Source: a virus. From it: DNA of 44,838 nt. The position numbers and the translations under genes are program-made. This document shows, in pieces, positions 1-7,502 of the stretch. The DNA is taken from positions 1 to 44,838 of the IMG/VR virus record IMGVR_UViG_3300030090_001253; one strand, given 5' to 3'. Numbering within the stretch: position 1 is the first letter of the stretch; each line of letters opens with the position of its first letter. The notes beneath the pieces were generated by a model. That model made no database searches. It saw nothing but the letters and a program-made list of their open reading frames with translations, and was not told the origin of the DNA.

Positions 1-2
1 AA

Positions 3-425
3 GCCACTGACGGCAATCGGATAGACGGCCTCGTTAAAGGCACCGTAATGACTAACCTAGACCAGATGGCTGAGTGGACGAAAGACGGTGTGACAGAAGA
101 CAACGAACAGTTGAACTGTATGGCCGTGTCGTCTGTCGAAGGTGATGCAAACGTGGCTGGTGTATTTGTCAACTGGGATGATGATGACAAGGATTACACC
201 GCTGACATGAATGTCGCAATGACCGGTGATATGGTCATACGCATTGCACAAGACACAACAGTAGCACGAGGCGACTTGCTGATGTCAGCCGGTGATGGCA
301 CTGCCAAGCCGCAAGATGATGATATCGTTCGCAGCAAGACGATTGCGAAGGTCACTAGCACTAATAAATCACACACTTACGATGACGGCAGCTATCTCGT
401 ACCATGCGTTTTGATGGCCTGTTAG
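3..425 (+). CDS. Tail fibre protein, C-terminal part (5'-truncated by window edge)
   Basis: The reading frame is open to the left edge, so the ATG at 48 is an internal Met and not the start. The visible 140 residues match the C-terminal domain of the fibre at 3486-5558: both contain a DQM-x2-W element, a GVF-x-W-D segment, a V-x2-GDLL turn, GDGTAK, QDDDI-x-RSKTI-x-KVT, and a DGSY-x-VPC end. This domain probably forms the distal, receptor-facing or trimer-capping end of a fibre; that role is inferred from position. The next fibre gene starts 9 bases downstream after an AGGAG ribosome-binding site. Confidence 0.8.
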   Translation, partial: ATDGNRIDGLVKGTVMTNLDQMAEWTKDGVTEDNEQLNCMAVSSVEGDANVAGVFVNWDDDDKDYTADMNVAMTGDMVIRIAQDTTVARGDLLMSAGDGTAKPQDDDIVRSKTIAKVTSTNKSHTYDDGSYLVPCVLMAC

Positions 426-434
426 GAGAAGTAA

Positions 435-782
435 ATGCCATACATAGGTAAGACACCATCACAAGCTACTAGAGCTAGGTATTATCTCACTGCCAGCGGG
501 GGTGAAACCTCGATATCTGGCAGCATGACGGTTGGTGGTACGCTTACCTTTACGGATGGCAACTTTGTAGATGTGTCAGTAAACGGTGTAGCACTGGTTG
601 CTGGTACAGATTACAACACCAACACCGCTAACACGATTGCTGGTTTGTCTGCACTGACTGCAAACGACCAAGTAGAGATCATTGTCTACGATACGTTTAG
701 TGTGTTTAGCGGCGATGTGGATAGTGATTTCTCTGTGGGTGGTAATCTGAGTGTTACTGGCACCTCCACTCTTACTGGCGCA
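435..782 (+). repeat. Fibre head module, copy 1
   Basis: Gap-free match to 3486-3833 (constant offset of 3051 bases). Most differences fall in third codon positions, so this is an old duplication kept under protein-level selection rather than a recent copy. Confidence 0.8.
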
Positions 783-1748
783 GTTACAGCGAGCGGTGGT
801 GCAACTTTATCTTCGTCATCGTCTGGTGAGTTCAACGCTCTTACAATCAGTCAAGCTGACAACACAAGCGGCAACGAAAGCCGTATTCGTTTTAAGCGAA
901 CTACAGACGCCGGTTCAGACCGTGAGGTAGCGGCAATCGTCGCTGACCGGCTGGGGGGTAATGATACCGATTTAGTTTTTGAAACCAACACAGATGGTTC
1001 TGATGGTTCAGTTGAAAAGATGCGTCTCAGCCATCTTGGCATTTTGTCTATAGACCAAATATTTGGTCTTGGAGACACAGATACAGGGTTGGCACTTGGG
1101 GCAAATGGTTCAGACATTCTTCAGCTTTACACGGGTAACAGTGAAAGGGCTAGAATAGATGACAATGGAAACTTGCTTGTAGGCGTCACCTCTGCCGCTT
1201 TGTCGGCAAACACAGGTGTTCAAGCTGCTGGTCCTATTGAAAGCAATCACAGCTTACGCGCGGAAAGTAATAGTATTGCTGTAAATATCGGCAACGACGG
1301 TGGCACTGCCGTTGTGGGTGCGGCAACCAATCATGGTTTAAATTTATTTAGTAACAACACTACAAGGCTCCAACTTACTAACGATGGTGTTTTAGGCAAC
1401 TTCAATGGCCGTAATTCTGCGGGAATTATAAGCAGCAAAACAAGTATTACAGTAGATGATGACTCGTCAGTTACCATTGTCGATGCTTCTGCATCACAAA
1501 TAGCTGGGCGTGGAATGTTATTGATTTATGAAACATCTGGTGGCTCTGGAGGTACATTCACCGCAGGATTTAATTCTGCCACTCTACTGAACACAACGAA
1601 CTATTTTGGAACAGGTGCAGACTTTGTTGTGGGAGATACTGACAATAATTTTTGTGTAATCGTAAGTGGACACGAGATTACTTTCAAAAACAGGATTGGT
1701 TCATCCAGAGCCTTTCATATTCAATTTATAGGCGCTGGCATTACCTAA
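435..1748 (+). CDS. Tail fibre protein, shuffled-module family
   Basis: A 437-residue protein rich in Gly, Ser, Thr and Asn with beta-repeat texture, as in trimeric phage fibres. Residues 1-116 begin with MPYIGKTPSQ and carry a VGGTLTF / VNGVALVAGTDYN segment that is colinear and gap-free with the N-terminus of the fibre at 3486. This shared head probably docks on the tail. Residues from about 320 (SAGIISSKTSITVDDDSS, GGSGGTFTAGF, FHIQFIGAGIT) form a different C-terminal domain with no S74 chaperone. The start follows GGAGAAGTAA. Lies first among the four complete fibre genes and is followed by a small partner gene. Receptor specificity cannot be read from sequence. Confidence 0.75.
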   Translation: MPYIGKTPSQATRARYYLTASGGETSISGSMTVGGTLTFTDGNFVDVSVNGVALVAGTDYNTNTANTIAGLSALTANDQVEIIVYDTFSVFSGDVDSDFSVGGNLSVTGTSTLTGAVTASGGATLSSSSSGEFNALTISQADNTSGNESRIRFKRTTDAGSDREVAAIVADRLGGNDTDLVFETNTDGSDGSVEKMRLSHLGILSIDQIFGLGDTDTGLALGANGSDILQLYTGNSERARIDDNGNLLVGVTSAALSANTGVQAAGPIESNHSLRAESNSIAVNIGNDGGTAVVGAATNHGLNLFSNNTTRLQLTNDGVLGNFNGRNSAGIISSKTSITVDDDSSVTIVDASASQIAGRGMLLIYETSGGSGGTFTAGFNSATLLNTTNYFGTGADFVVGDTDNNFCVIVSGHEITFKNRIGSSRAFHIQFIGAGIT

Positions 1749-1758
1749 GGAGAAAGAC

Positions 1759-2007
1759 ATGTCCATCACATACACCGTGGATAAATTTTATGATGAAGAT
1801 GGTGACAAAGTAGTGGGATTGCTTTGCACAGATGCTGACGGGAATGCTTTCATTACCGACAAACGCATCAAACTCGTAGATGGCACAAGCAATGAAAGTT
1901 ATGTCAAACAAGCATACGATGCCTCAAAGGCTGCGATTGATAAGTGGGCTGCGCAGTTTGATGTTAAGGGAAAAACTTTTGACCCTTCTGACAATTCGTT
2001 GTCTTGA
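1759..2007 (+). CDS. Small conserved protein between fibre genes
   Basis: An 82-residue acidic protein beginning MSITYTVDKFYDEDGDKVVG, with a likely beta N-terminal half and a helical segment near residues 48-66 (SYVKQAYDASKAAIDKW). It follows a GGAGAAAGAC ribosome-binding site 10 bases after the fibre at 435 and is followed at once by the next fibre. I do not recognise a family. Its position between fibre genes suggests a fibre-assembly chaperone or a small tail component; this is inference from context only. Confidence 0.6.
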   Translation: MSITYTVDKFYDEDGDKVVGLLCTDADGNAFITDKRIKLVDGTSNESYVKQAYDASKAAIDKWAAQFDVKGKTFDPSDNSLS

Positions 2008-2022
2008 TATAGGAGAACGAGT

Positions 2023-3261
2023 ATGCCATACATAGGTAAAGAACCAAAAACCATTACGACCATATCGGATCTCACTGCTACAGGCACCACCGCACTCACG
2101 GGCAACGCAACGGCAGCGGGTACGCTAGATGTCACTGGTGCAATCACATCATCTGCTGGCGCAACAATCACTACCGCTGACAATACCGCGCAACTAACGC
2201 TGACATCTACAGATGCAGATGCTAATGCTGGACCTGTTTTAGACTTGGTGCGAGACTCTGGTAGCCCTGCTGATAGTGACAACACAGGAACAATTGTATT
2301 TAAAGCAGATGATGATGGGGGTAACTCTACAGAGTTTGCTAAAATCGAAACCTCAATTATAGATGCAAGCAACACAACAGAAGATGGTCGTCTTCTAATC
2401 AGAACAATGACTGCTGGCACAGCCACTTCTAGGTTAGATTTTACCAACACAGAAACAGTATTTAACGACAGCAGTATAGATGTAGACTTCCGTGTTGAGT
2501 CTGATAGCAGAACACACATGCTCTTCGTTGATTCTAGTGCAGATGCGGTAGGCATAGGGACTTCGTCACCGAATGTTACACTACATGTTTTTGGGTCATC
2601 TGCGGAAGTTGCTATTGATGACACTGGCGCAGAACCTAAGGTGCGTTTTAGAGATAACGGCTCTACCCGTGCGTTGCTTAAGGTAGACAGTAGCAACAAT
2701 ATGGAATTTCATACTGGCCCTGATGGTTCTACTGCAGAAAAAATGACGCTTTTATCCAGTGGCAATTTTTTACTAGGCAAAACTGCTGAAAACATTGGAA
2801 CTGCTGGTGTGGAACTTGGAGCCTCTGGTTATGTTCAGGCAACAAGAGACGGCACCACACTTTATCTAAACCGTTTGTCGGATGGTCAACTAGCTTTCTT
2901 TGGTCGTTCGGGAACAGAACGAGGCAGTATTGATGTCAGCACATCTGGCACAACCTACAACACCACGTCAGACATCAGACTCAAGCAAGACATCGAACCC
3001 CTAGAAGCCACCGACAAGCTGATGGCTATGAACCCTGTCAGCTACGCTTGGAAGGAAGACCCAAATGGCCCACGCAGCATGGGCTTCATTGCACAAGAGA
3101 TGAAAGAGATTGTGCCAGATGCTGTGTCTGTTGATGACAGTGAAGAAAAGATGATGAGTATGGACTATGGGCGTATCACCCCAATCTTGGTATCTGCTTT
3201 ACAGGATGCACACAGAAAAATTGAAGAGTTAGAAACCCGTTTGGCGGCATTAGAAAGCTAG
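2023..3261 (+). CDS. Tail fibre protein with C-terminal Peptidase_S74 chaperone domain
   Basis: A 412-residue fibre. Residues 1-45 are a short head (MPYIGKEPK) plus a threonine/glycine repeat segment. Residues about 47-180 match residues about 242-380 of the fibre at 3486. Residues 316-412 are an intramolecular chaperone of the S74/endosialidase type: SDIRLK gives the Ser316-Lys321 pair that performs self-cleavage in this family, followed by the MGFIAQE-type motif and a C-terminal coiled coil (ILVSALQDAHRKIEELETR). In the family the chaperone drives trimerisation of the beta-helical fibre and then releases itself. The start follows TAGGAGAACGAGT. Both catalytic residues are present, so cleavage is expected. 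Confidence 0.88.
   Translation: MPYIGKEPKTITTISDLTATGTTALTGNATAAGTLDVTGAITSSAGATITTADNTAQLTLTSTDADANAGPVLDLVRDSGSPADSDNTGTIVFKADDDGGNSTEFAKIETSIIDASNTTEDGRLLIRTMTAGTATSRLDFTNTETVFNDSSIDVDFRVESDSRTHMLFVDSSADAVGIGTSSPNVTLHVFGSSAEVAIDDTGAEPKVRFRDNGSTRALLKVDSSNNMEFHTGPDGSTAEKMTLLSSGNFLLGKTAENIGTAGVELGASGYVQATRDGTTLYLNRLSDGQLAFFGRSGTERGSIDVSTSGTTYNTTSDIRLKQDIEPLEATDKLMAMNPVSYAWKEDPNGPRSMGFIAQEMKEIVPDAVSVDDSEEKMMSMDYGRITPILVSALQDAHRKIEELETRLAALES
2164..2560 (+). repeat. Fibre middle module, copy 1
   Basis: Protein-level match to 4213-4600: TITTADNT-x-QL-x-L-x-STDAD, LRD/VRDS-x-SPA-SD, then ETVFN-x-DS-x-DVDFRVESD. A stretch of 28 identical bases is shared between 2477-2504 and 4522-4549, longer than the average divergence of the modules would predict. 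Confidence 0.75.
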
Positions 3262-3270
3262 GAGAATAAA

Positions 3271-3486
3271 TTGACACAGAACATAATTACAATAGACGGC
3301 AAAGAATACAAGCCAGAAGACATGGACGAAAAGCAGACGTATTTGATTAGTCAGATTCGTTCTTGCCAAAACAAAGCTGCGAACATTCGCTTTGAACTCG
3401 ACCAAGTACAAGCTGCACAGAATGTATTCATTAATGAACTTATCAAATCAGTGCAACCTGAAGGGGTAGAAGCAGAGGTAGGATAA
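3271..3486 (+). CDS. Small conserved phage protein, TTG start
   Basis: A 71-residue protein beginning (M)TQNIITIDGKEYKPEDM, then a helical region from about residue 22 to 60 (QTYLISQIRSCQNKAANIRF and onward). It starts with TTG at 3271, preceded by GGAGAATAAA; no in-frame ATG fits. It resembles the small 'TIDGKEY'-type phage proteins found beside tail genes, which have a short beta hairpin followed by a helix; function unknown. Its stop overlaps the start of the next fibre as TAATG, so the two are translationally coupled, which suggests a role linked to that fibre. Confidence 0.7.
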   Translation: MTQNIITIDGKEYKPEDMDEKQTYLISQIRSCQNKAANIRFELDQVQAAQNVFINELIKSVQPEGVEAEVG

Positions 3487-3833
3487 TGCCATATTTAGGT
3501 AAGACACCCTCGCAAGCAACTCGCAAGCGATACTACAAAACAGCCAGCGGTAGTGAGACATCTATTTCTGGCACCATGACTGTTGGTGGTACTCTTACCT
3601 TTACTGACGGTGAGTTTGTTGATGTGTCAGTCAACGGTGTAGCACTAGTTGCTGGTACAGACTATAACACAGACACTGCTAACACAATTGCTGGCCTGTC
3701 TGCCCTGTCTGCGAACGACCAAGTAGAGATTGTTGTCTACGACACGTTTAGTGTGTTCAGTGGCGATGTAGACAGCAACATGAGTGTGGGCGGTAATCTA
3801 AGTGTTACTGGCACCACTGCACTTACAGGTAAT
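3486..3833 (+). repeat. Fibre head module, copy 2
   Basis: Second copy of the module at 435-782, colinear without gaps and differing mainly at synonymous sites. Confidence 0.8.
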
Positions 3834-5558
3834 GCAACAGCAGCAGGTACGTTAGGTGTTACTGGCGTAGTAACTGCAAATGCTGGGGTGGTTGTAGATA
3901 ACATCACGATTGACGGCACAGAAATTGACCTTAGTTCTGGTAACTTAACAATTGATGTGGCTGGTCAAATTATTCTTGATGCTGACACTCAAGGCTCTGG
4001 TAATGGTGTTTTGCTGAAAGATGGTGGAACACTGTATGGGTCATTTTTTAGAAGTAGCAGTGATTTACATATTAAATCTGAAGCCTCAGATGAAGACATG
4101 CTATTCATGGGTAATGATGGTGGCACAGAAATAACAGCCCTTACTTTAGATATGTCTGCTGCTGGGGCTGCTGCGTTCAACGCTGGCGCGACTTTTGCAG
4201 ACACTTGCACAATTACCACTGCTGACAACACCTCACAGCTTATCTTAAAATCTACAGATGCTGACGATTCTGGTGGCCCCGGATTTGATTTGCTTAGAGA
4301 CAGTAGCAGTCCTGCTAACAGTGATGATATTGGATACATAAGATTTCGTGCAAAAAACAGTAACGGTGATGAACACACTTACGGTTTTTTTCAAGCTAAA
4401 GCACTTACTGTAACTGATGGAAGTGAAGATGGCGGTATTGAATTGCTTATGAATAAAGGCGGTTCAAATCGTAGCAGAATGGAGGTTCTTGCTGGCGAAA
4501 CAGTATTTAACGAAGACAGCGTAGATGTAGACTTCCGTGTTGAGTCTGACCTTCAAATGGCAGCATTTTTTGTAGAGGGTTCAACGGGCAACATTAGTAT
4601 TGGTCATAACACGCCCATCCTTGACTCATCTATAGCTGGCACATCTGTTCCCAGCGGCACTAAATATGTTCATGTAAATGATGGTGATGGAGCAGTAATT
4701 AAACTTACTGACCCTGCTGATAGTGCCAATCGTGGCGCACAGTTTGCCATCATTAACACTACAGCTTTTCTTAACAACTGTGAAAGTGGCGGCTTAATAC
4801 TTGGGTCTGGTAACACAGGCGTAATGACGATATCAGGCAGTCAAGATACTGCATTTTTCCGTAGTGGTGGTGTGGTTGTAACTGTTAACAGAGGCAGCGA
4901 TGATGGTACTTTAGTAAACTTTCAACAAGCAAGTACCTCAGAAGGAAATATTTCAGTATCTGGAAACACTGTTTCTTACAATGCTTTTAGTGGTTCTCAC
5001 TGGTCACGACTAGCAGACAACTCCAAACCCACAATACTGCGAGGCACTGTTATAGAAACTATCGACCAAATGTGTACGTGGTATCAGGCAGAGTACACAT
5101 ACAATGGTGAGGACAAAAGTGAGTCAATAGCGTTACCAGCAGGTAAGTCTGTTGGAGACACTTTTACATACGAAACAACCACACTTGACCCGAATGAAAA
5201 AATTACTGTTACTGCAAAAATTGTAGAGGCTACTGATGTAAAACACTCTATGTGTAAGATATCAGATACCGCTGATAGCAAGAAAGTTTATGGTGTATTC
5301 CTTGATTGGGATAACGATGAGGTTGATGAAGTTAACGACATGTACGTTTGTGCGGTTGGTACGAACCTAGTTCGTGTCCACAAGGACGTTACAGTAGAAG
5401 CAGGTGATTTGCTGTCGTCAAACGGTGACGGCACCGCAAAGGTACAGGACGATGACATCATTCGTAGCAAGACCATTGGTAAAGTTACAGCGGCTGTAAA
5501 ACAAGAAACATACAGCGATGGCAGCTACACGGTTCCGTGTGCGCTGTACTGTGGTTAG
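3486..5558 (+). CDS. Large chimeric tail fibre protein
   Basis: A 690-residue fibre made of three modules seen elsewhere in the window. Residues 1-116 match the head of the fibre at 435. Residues about 242-380 match the middle of the fibre at 2023. Residues about 515-690 match the truncated fibre at the left edge, with the same DQM-x2-W, GDLL-x-S and DGTAK-x-QDDDI-x-RSKTI elements. The remainder is low-complexity beta-repeat sequence. No S74 domain is present, so folding must use another cap, probably the shared C-terminal domain. Start ATG overlaps the upstream stop (TAATG). The mosaic structure indicates recombination between fibre genes. Confidence 0.8.
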   Translation: MPYLGKTPSQATRKRYYKTASGSETSISGTMTVGGTLTFTDGEFVDVSVNGVALVAGTDYNTDTANTIAGLSALSANDQVEIVVYDTFSVFSGDVDSNMSVGGNLSVTGTTALTGNATAAGTLGVTGVVTANAGVVVDNITIDGTEIDLSSGNLTIDVAGQIILDADTQGSGNGVLLKDGGTLYGSFFRSSSDLHIKSEASDEDMLFMGNDGGTEITALTLDMSAAGAAAFNAGATFADTCTITTADNTSQLILKSTDADDSGGPGFDLLRDSSSPANSDDIGYIRFRAKNSNGDEHTYGFFQAKALTVTDGSEDGGIELLMNKGGSNRSRMEVLAGETVFNEDSVDVDFRVESDLQMAAFFVEGSTGNISIGHNTPILDSSIAGTSVPSGTKYVHVNDGDGAVIKLTDPADSANRGAQFAIINTTAFLNNCESGGLILGSGNTGVMTISGSQDTAFFRSGGVVVTVNRGSDDGTLVNFQQASTSEGNISVSGNTVSYNAFSGSHWSRLADNSKPTILRGTVIETIDQMCTWYQAEYTYNGEDKSESIALPAGKSVGDTFTYETTTLDPNEKITVTAKIVEATDVKHSMCKISDTADSKKVYGVFLDWDNDEVDEVNDMYVCAVGTNLVRVHKDVTVEAGDLLSSNGDGTAKVQDDDIIRSKTIGKVTAAVKQETYSDGSYTVPCALYCG
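4213..4600 (+). repeat. Fibre middle module, copy 2
   Basis: Second copy of the module at 2164-2560, including the 28 identical bases at 4522-4549. Confidence 0.75.
5038..5558 (+). repeat. Fibre C-terminal module, copy 2
   Basis: Encodes the same domain as the truncated fibre at 3-425. The conserved tail QDDDI-x-RSKTI-x-KVT to the DGSY-x-VPC end aligns directly. Confidence 0.75.
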
Positions 5559-5567
5559 GGGTAAAGG

Positions 5568-6932
5568 ATGACACGAGCAAGAGATTTAGCTGATTTATTT
5601 ACTGGCGTAGATATAGCTGGCAATGTAACAGCGACAGGCACAGTTGAACCTGCGGGTGATACTGCTGCTGGTGATAACGCTGCGATTGGCTTTACTAGTG
5701 CAGAGGGGCTTATCCTAACAGGGCAGGGTAGTACCAGCGACATCACCGTAAAGAACGATGCGGATGCCACAGTGTTTACTGTGCCTACTGGTACGGATGA
5801 TATTTCGTTTCCAGATAACGCTGCTATATTGATGGGTGCGAGTAATGATTTAAAAATATTCCATAATGGTAGCAATTCTCAGATAAATGACCTTTCTACT
5901 GGAAACCTCCAGCTTCTTAGTAACGGTGCTGGCGTTGATATTTTAAAAACTGACGGGGAAGTGATGGCTAAATTCATCACTGACGGTGCGGTTGAACTAT
6001 ATCACGACAATACAAAGAAGGTAGAAACCTCCTCATCTGGCGCAACAATCGTTGGTAAACTTGATGTTGGTTCTGCTGGTGCTTCTGGTGGAACTGCTGG
6101 TGAGGTTGCTTTTGGTGGTGTGGGCGGCAGCATTGACGGTTTTCGTATACATAACACAGACGGCAACTATTTAGAATTTCGCCCGTCTAGCACCGATGCG
6201 CCAATTGTGCTAACAAACACAGGAAATTTGGGTATAAACACTACGTCACCATCAAGAAAATTGGAATTGAACAATGGTGCAACAGGGTCATTCGTTACTT
6301 TTACAGACGGCGTTGCAACTAATTTTACTTTCAAAACAGATGGAAGCAACGTAGGCACTTTTGGCACTGAAGCTGGAAGCACACACTTGGCGTTTATGGC
6401 GTCAGGAACTGAACAGATGAGAATTTCTACTGGTGGGAATATCCGTTTTTTCCAGACAGGCTCAGACAGTCCGGGTCTTGGCAATACCACCACCGGACAT
6501 GCTTTTCAGAACGGTGGCATCGTAACTTTTAGTAGTGCATCTGGCTATGTGAGCATTAACAGAAATGGTGATGGAACTAGGATGCAGTTTAATAACTCTG
6601 GTAATACTAGAGGCACGATTACTGTTACAGGTACAACCACTGCTTACAACACATCATCTGACCGTCGTCTAAAGTCTAACATCCAAGATGCCGCATCTGC
6701 CTCATCCAAAATTGATGCCATGAAAGTGCGTCAGTTTGATTGGACTGAAGATGGCAAGCATCAAGACTACGGAATGATTGCACAAGAGTTGCAGCCCATA
6801 GAACCACTTGCTGTTTCAGGTAGTGAAGATAGCACTGATATGATGGGTGTGGATTACAGCAAACTCGTCCCGATGTTAATTAAAGAAATTCAAGAATTAC
6901 GTAGTCGCGTGGCTGCGTTAGAAGCTAGTTAA
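5568..6932 (+). CDS. Tail fibre protein with C-terminal Peptidase_S74 domain
   Basis: A 454-residue fibre with a different head (MTRARDLADLFTGVDIAGN), common among marine phage fibres. The middle contains beta-repeat segments (LKIFHNGSNSQIND, VELYHDNTKKVETSSSG). Residues 364-454 are an S74 chaperone: SDRRLK provides the Ser364-Lys369 self-cleavage pair, followed by DYGMIAQEL and a terminal coiled coil (LIKEIQELRSRVAALEAS). Family knowledge: the domain trimerises the fibre and is cut off. The start follows GGGGTAAAGG. It shares the chaperone type but not the head with the fibre at 2023, so it may be a separate appendage. Confidence 0.87.
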   Translation: MTRARDLADLFTGVDIAGNVTATGTVEPAGDTAAGDNAAIGFTSAEGLILTGQGSTSDITVKNDADATVFTVPTGTDDISFPDNAAILMGASNDLKIFHNGSNSQINDLSTGNLQLLSNGAGVDILKTDGEVMAKFITDGAVELYHDNTKKVETSSSGATIVGKLDVGSAGASGGTAGEVAFGGVGGSIDGFRIHNTDGNYLEFRPSSTDAPIVLTNTGNLGINTTSPSRKLELNNGATGSFVTFTDGVATNFTFKTDGSNVGTFGTEAGSTHLAFMASGTEQMRISTGGNIRFFQTGSDSPGLGNTTTGHAFQNGGIVTFSSASGYVSINRNGDGTRMQFNNSGNTRGTITVTGTTTAYNTSSDRRLKSNIQDAASASSKIDAMKVRQFDWTEDGKHQDYGMIAQELQPIEPLAVSGSEDSTDMMGVDYSKLVPMLIKEIQELRSRVAALEAS

Positions 6933-6944
6933 TAGGAGTAAACG

Positions 6945-7292
6945 ATGGCAACGACAATGACATTTGAATACCCACAGCTAGACCGTGTTGCCAAAGAGGG
7001 CGACAAGGTTGATGTTGTTCAAACAATACACTGGAGAGTAAACTGTGTTAGTGACAGTGATAAAGACGCTGACGGTAATTACTTAACAGCAACCATGTAC
7101 GGCTCAGTCGCCACTCCTATGGAAGAGGGTGCATCTTTTGTAGCATACAACTCAATCACCAAAGACTGGTGTAAGTCAAGGGTCTTGGCTAGTATGGGCA
7201 AGACAGAAGAGGAACTGAAAGCTGCGCTTGACGCAAATATTGCAGAACAGAAGACACCATCAATCCTCACCGGAACACCATCTAGCTGGTAG
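6945..7292 (+). CDS. Small conserved protein following tail fibre
   Basis: A 115-residue protein. It begins with a beta-rich domain containing VVQTIHWRVN and ATMYGSV, then a helical segment (DWCKSRVLASMGKTEEELKA) and a short tail ending GTPSSW. This layout (HWR core, helix, and a terminal Pro/Trp tail) is typical of a small protein that follows fibre genes in many phages; its biochemical role is unknown to me. The start has a good GGAGTAAACG ribosome-binding site. It probably contributes to fibre assembly or attachment. Confidence 0.65.
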   Translation: MATTMTFEYPQLDRVAKEGDKVDVVQTIHWRVNCVSDSDKDADGNYLTATMYGSVATPMEEGASFVAYNSITKDWCKSRVLASMGKTEEELKAALDANIAEQKTPSILTGTPSSW

Positions 7293-7297
7293 TGTAG

Positions 7298-7498
7298 ATG
7301 AAGCTGACAATGGAACCCGTACTTAAAACACAGATGGAACTGGAAGCACACGAAAAAGAGTGCGCTATCCGGTATGCCGCTGTGCAAGAGAAGCTAGAGG
7401 GTCTAGATAAGCGTATGTGGCGGCTGGAGGCGTTGATTATGGCATCTACGATGGGCGTGGTGGCGATGATCGTTACGATGCTGTTGAAGTTGGGGTAA
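7298..7498 (+). CDS. Small C-terminally membrane-anchored protein, XhlA/holin-like
   Basis: A 66-residue protein. Residues 8-45 are charged and helical with a heptad feel (EAHEKECAIRYAAVQEKLEG, LDKRMWRLE). Residues 46-64 are one transmembrane helix (ALIMASTMGVVAMIVTMLL). This matches the layout of XhlA-type phage lysis accessory proteins: a cytoplasmic coiled coil followed by a C-terminal membrane anchor. No endolysin gene is recognisable next to it, so a lysis role is uncertain. It could instead be a membrane component used in DNA ejection, given that internal virion protein genes follow. Confidence 0.55.
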   Translation: MKLTMEPVLKTQMELEAHEKECAIRYAAVQEKLEGLDKRMWRLEALIMASTMGVVAMIVTMLLKLG

Positions 7499-7502
7499 TA
7501 CT

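Noticed and set aside
48-425. Independent 125-residue gene starting at the ATG at 48
   Set aside because: The frame is open to the window edge and upstream residues align with the paralogous fibre C-terminal domain, so it is an internal Met.
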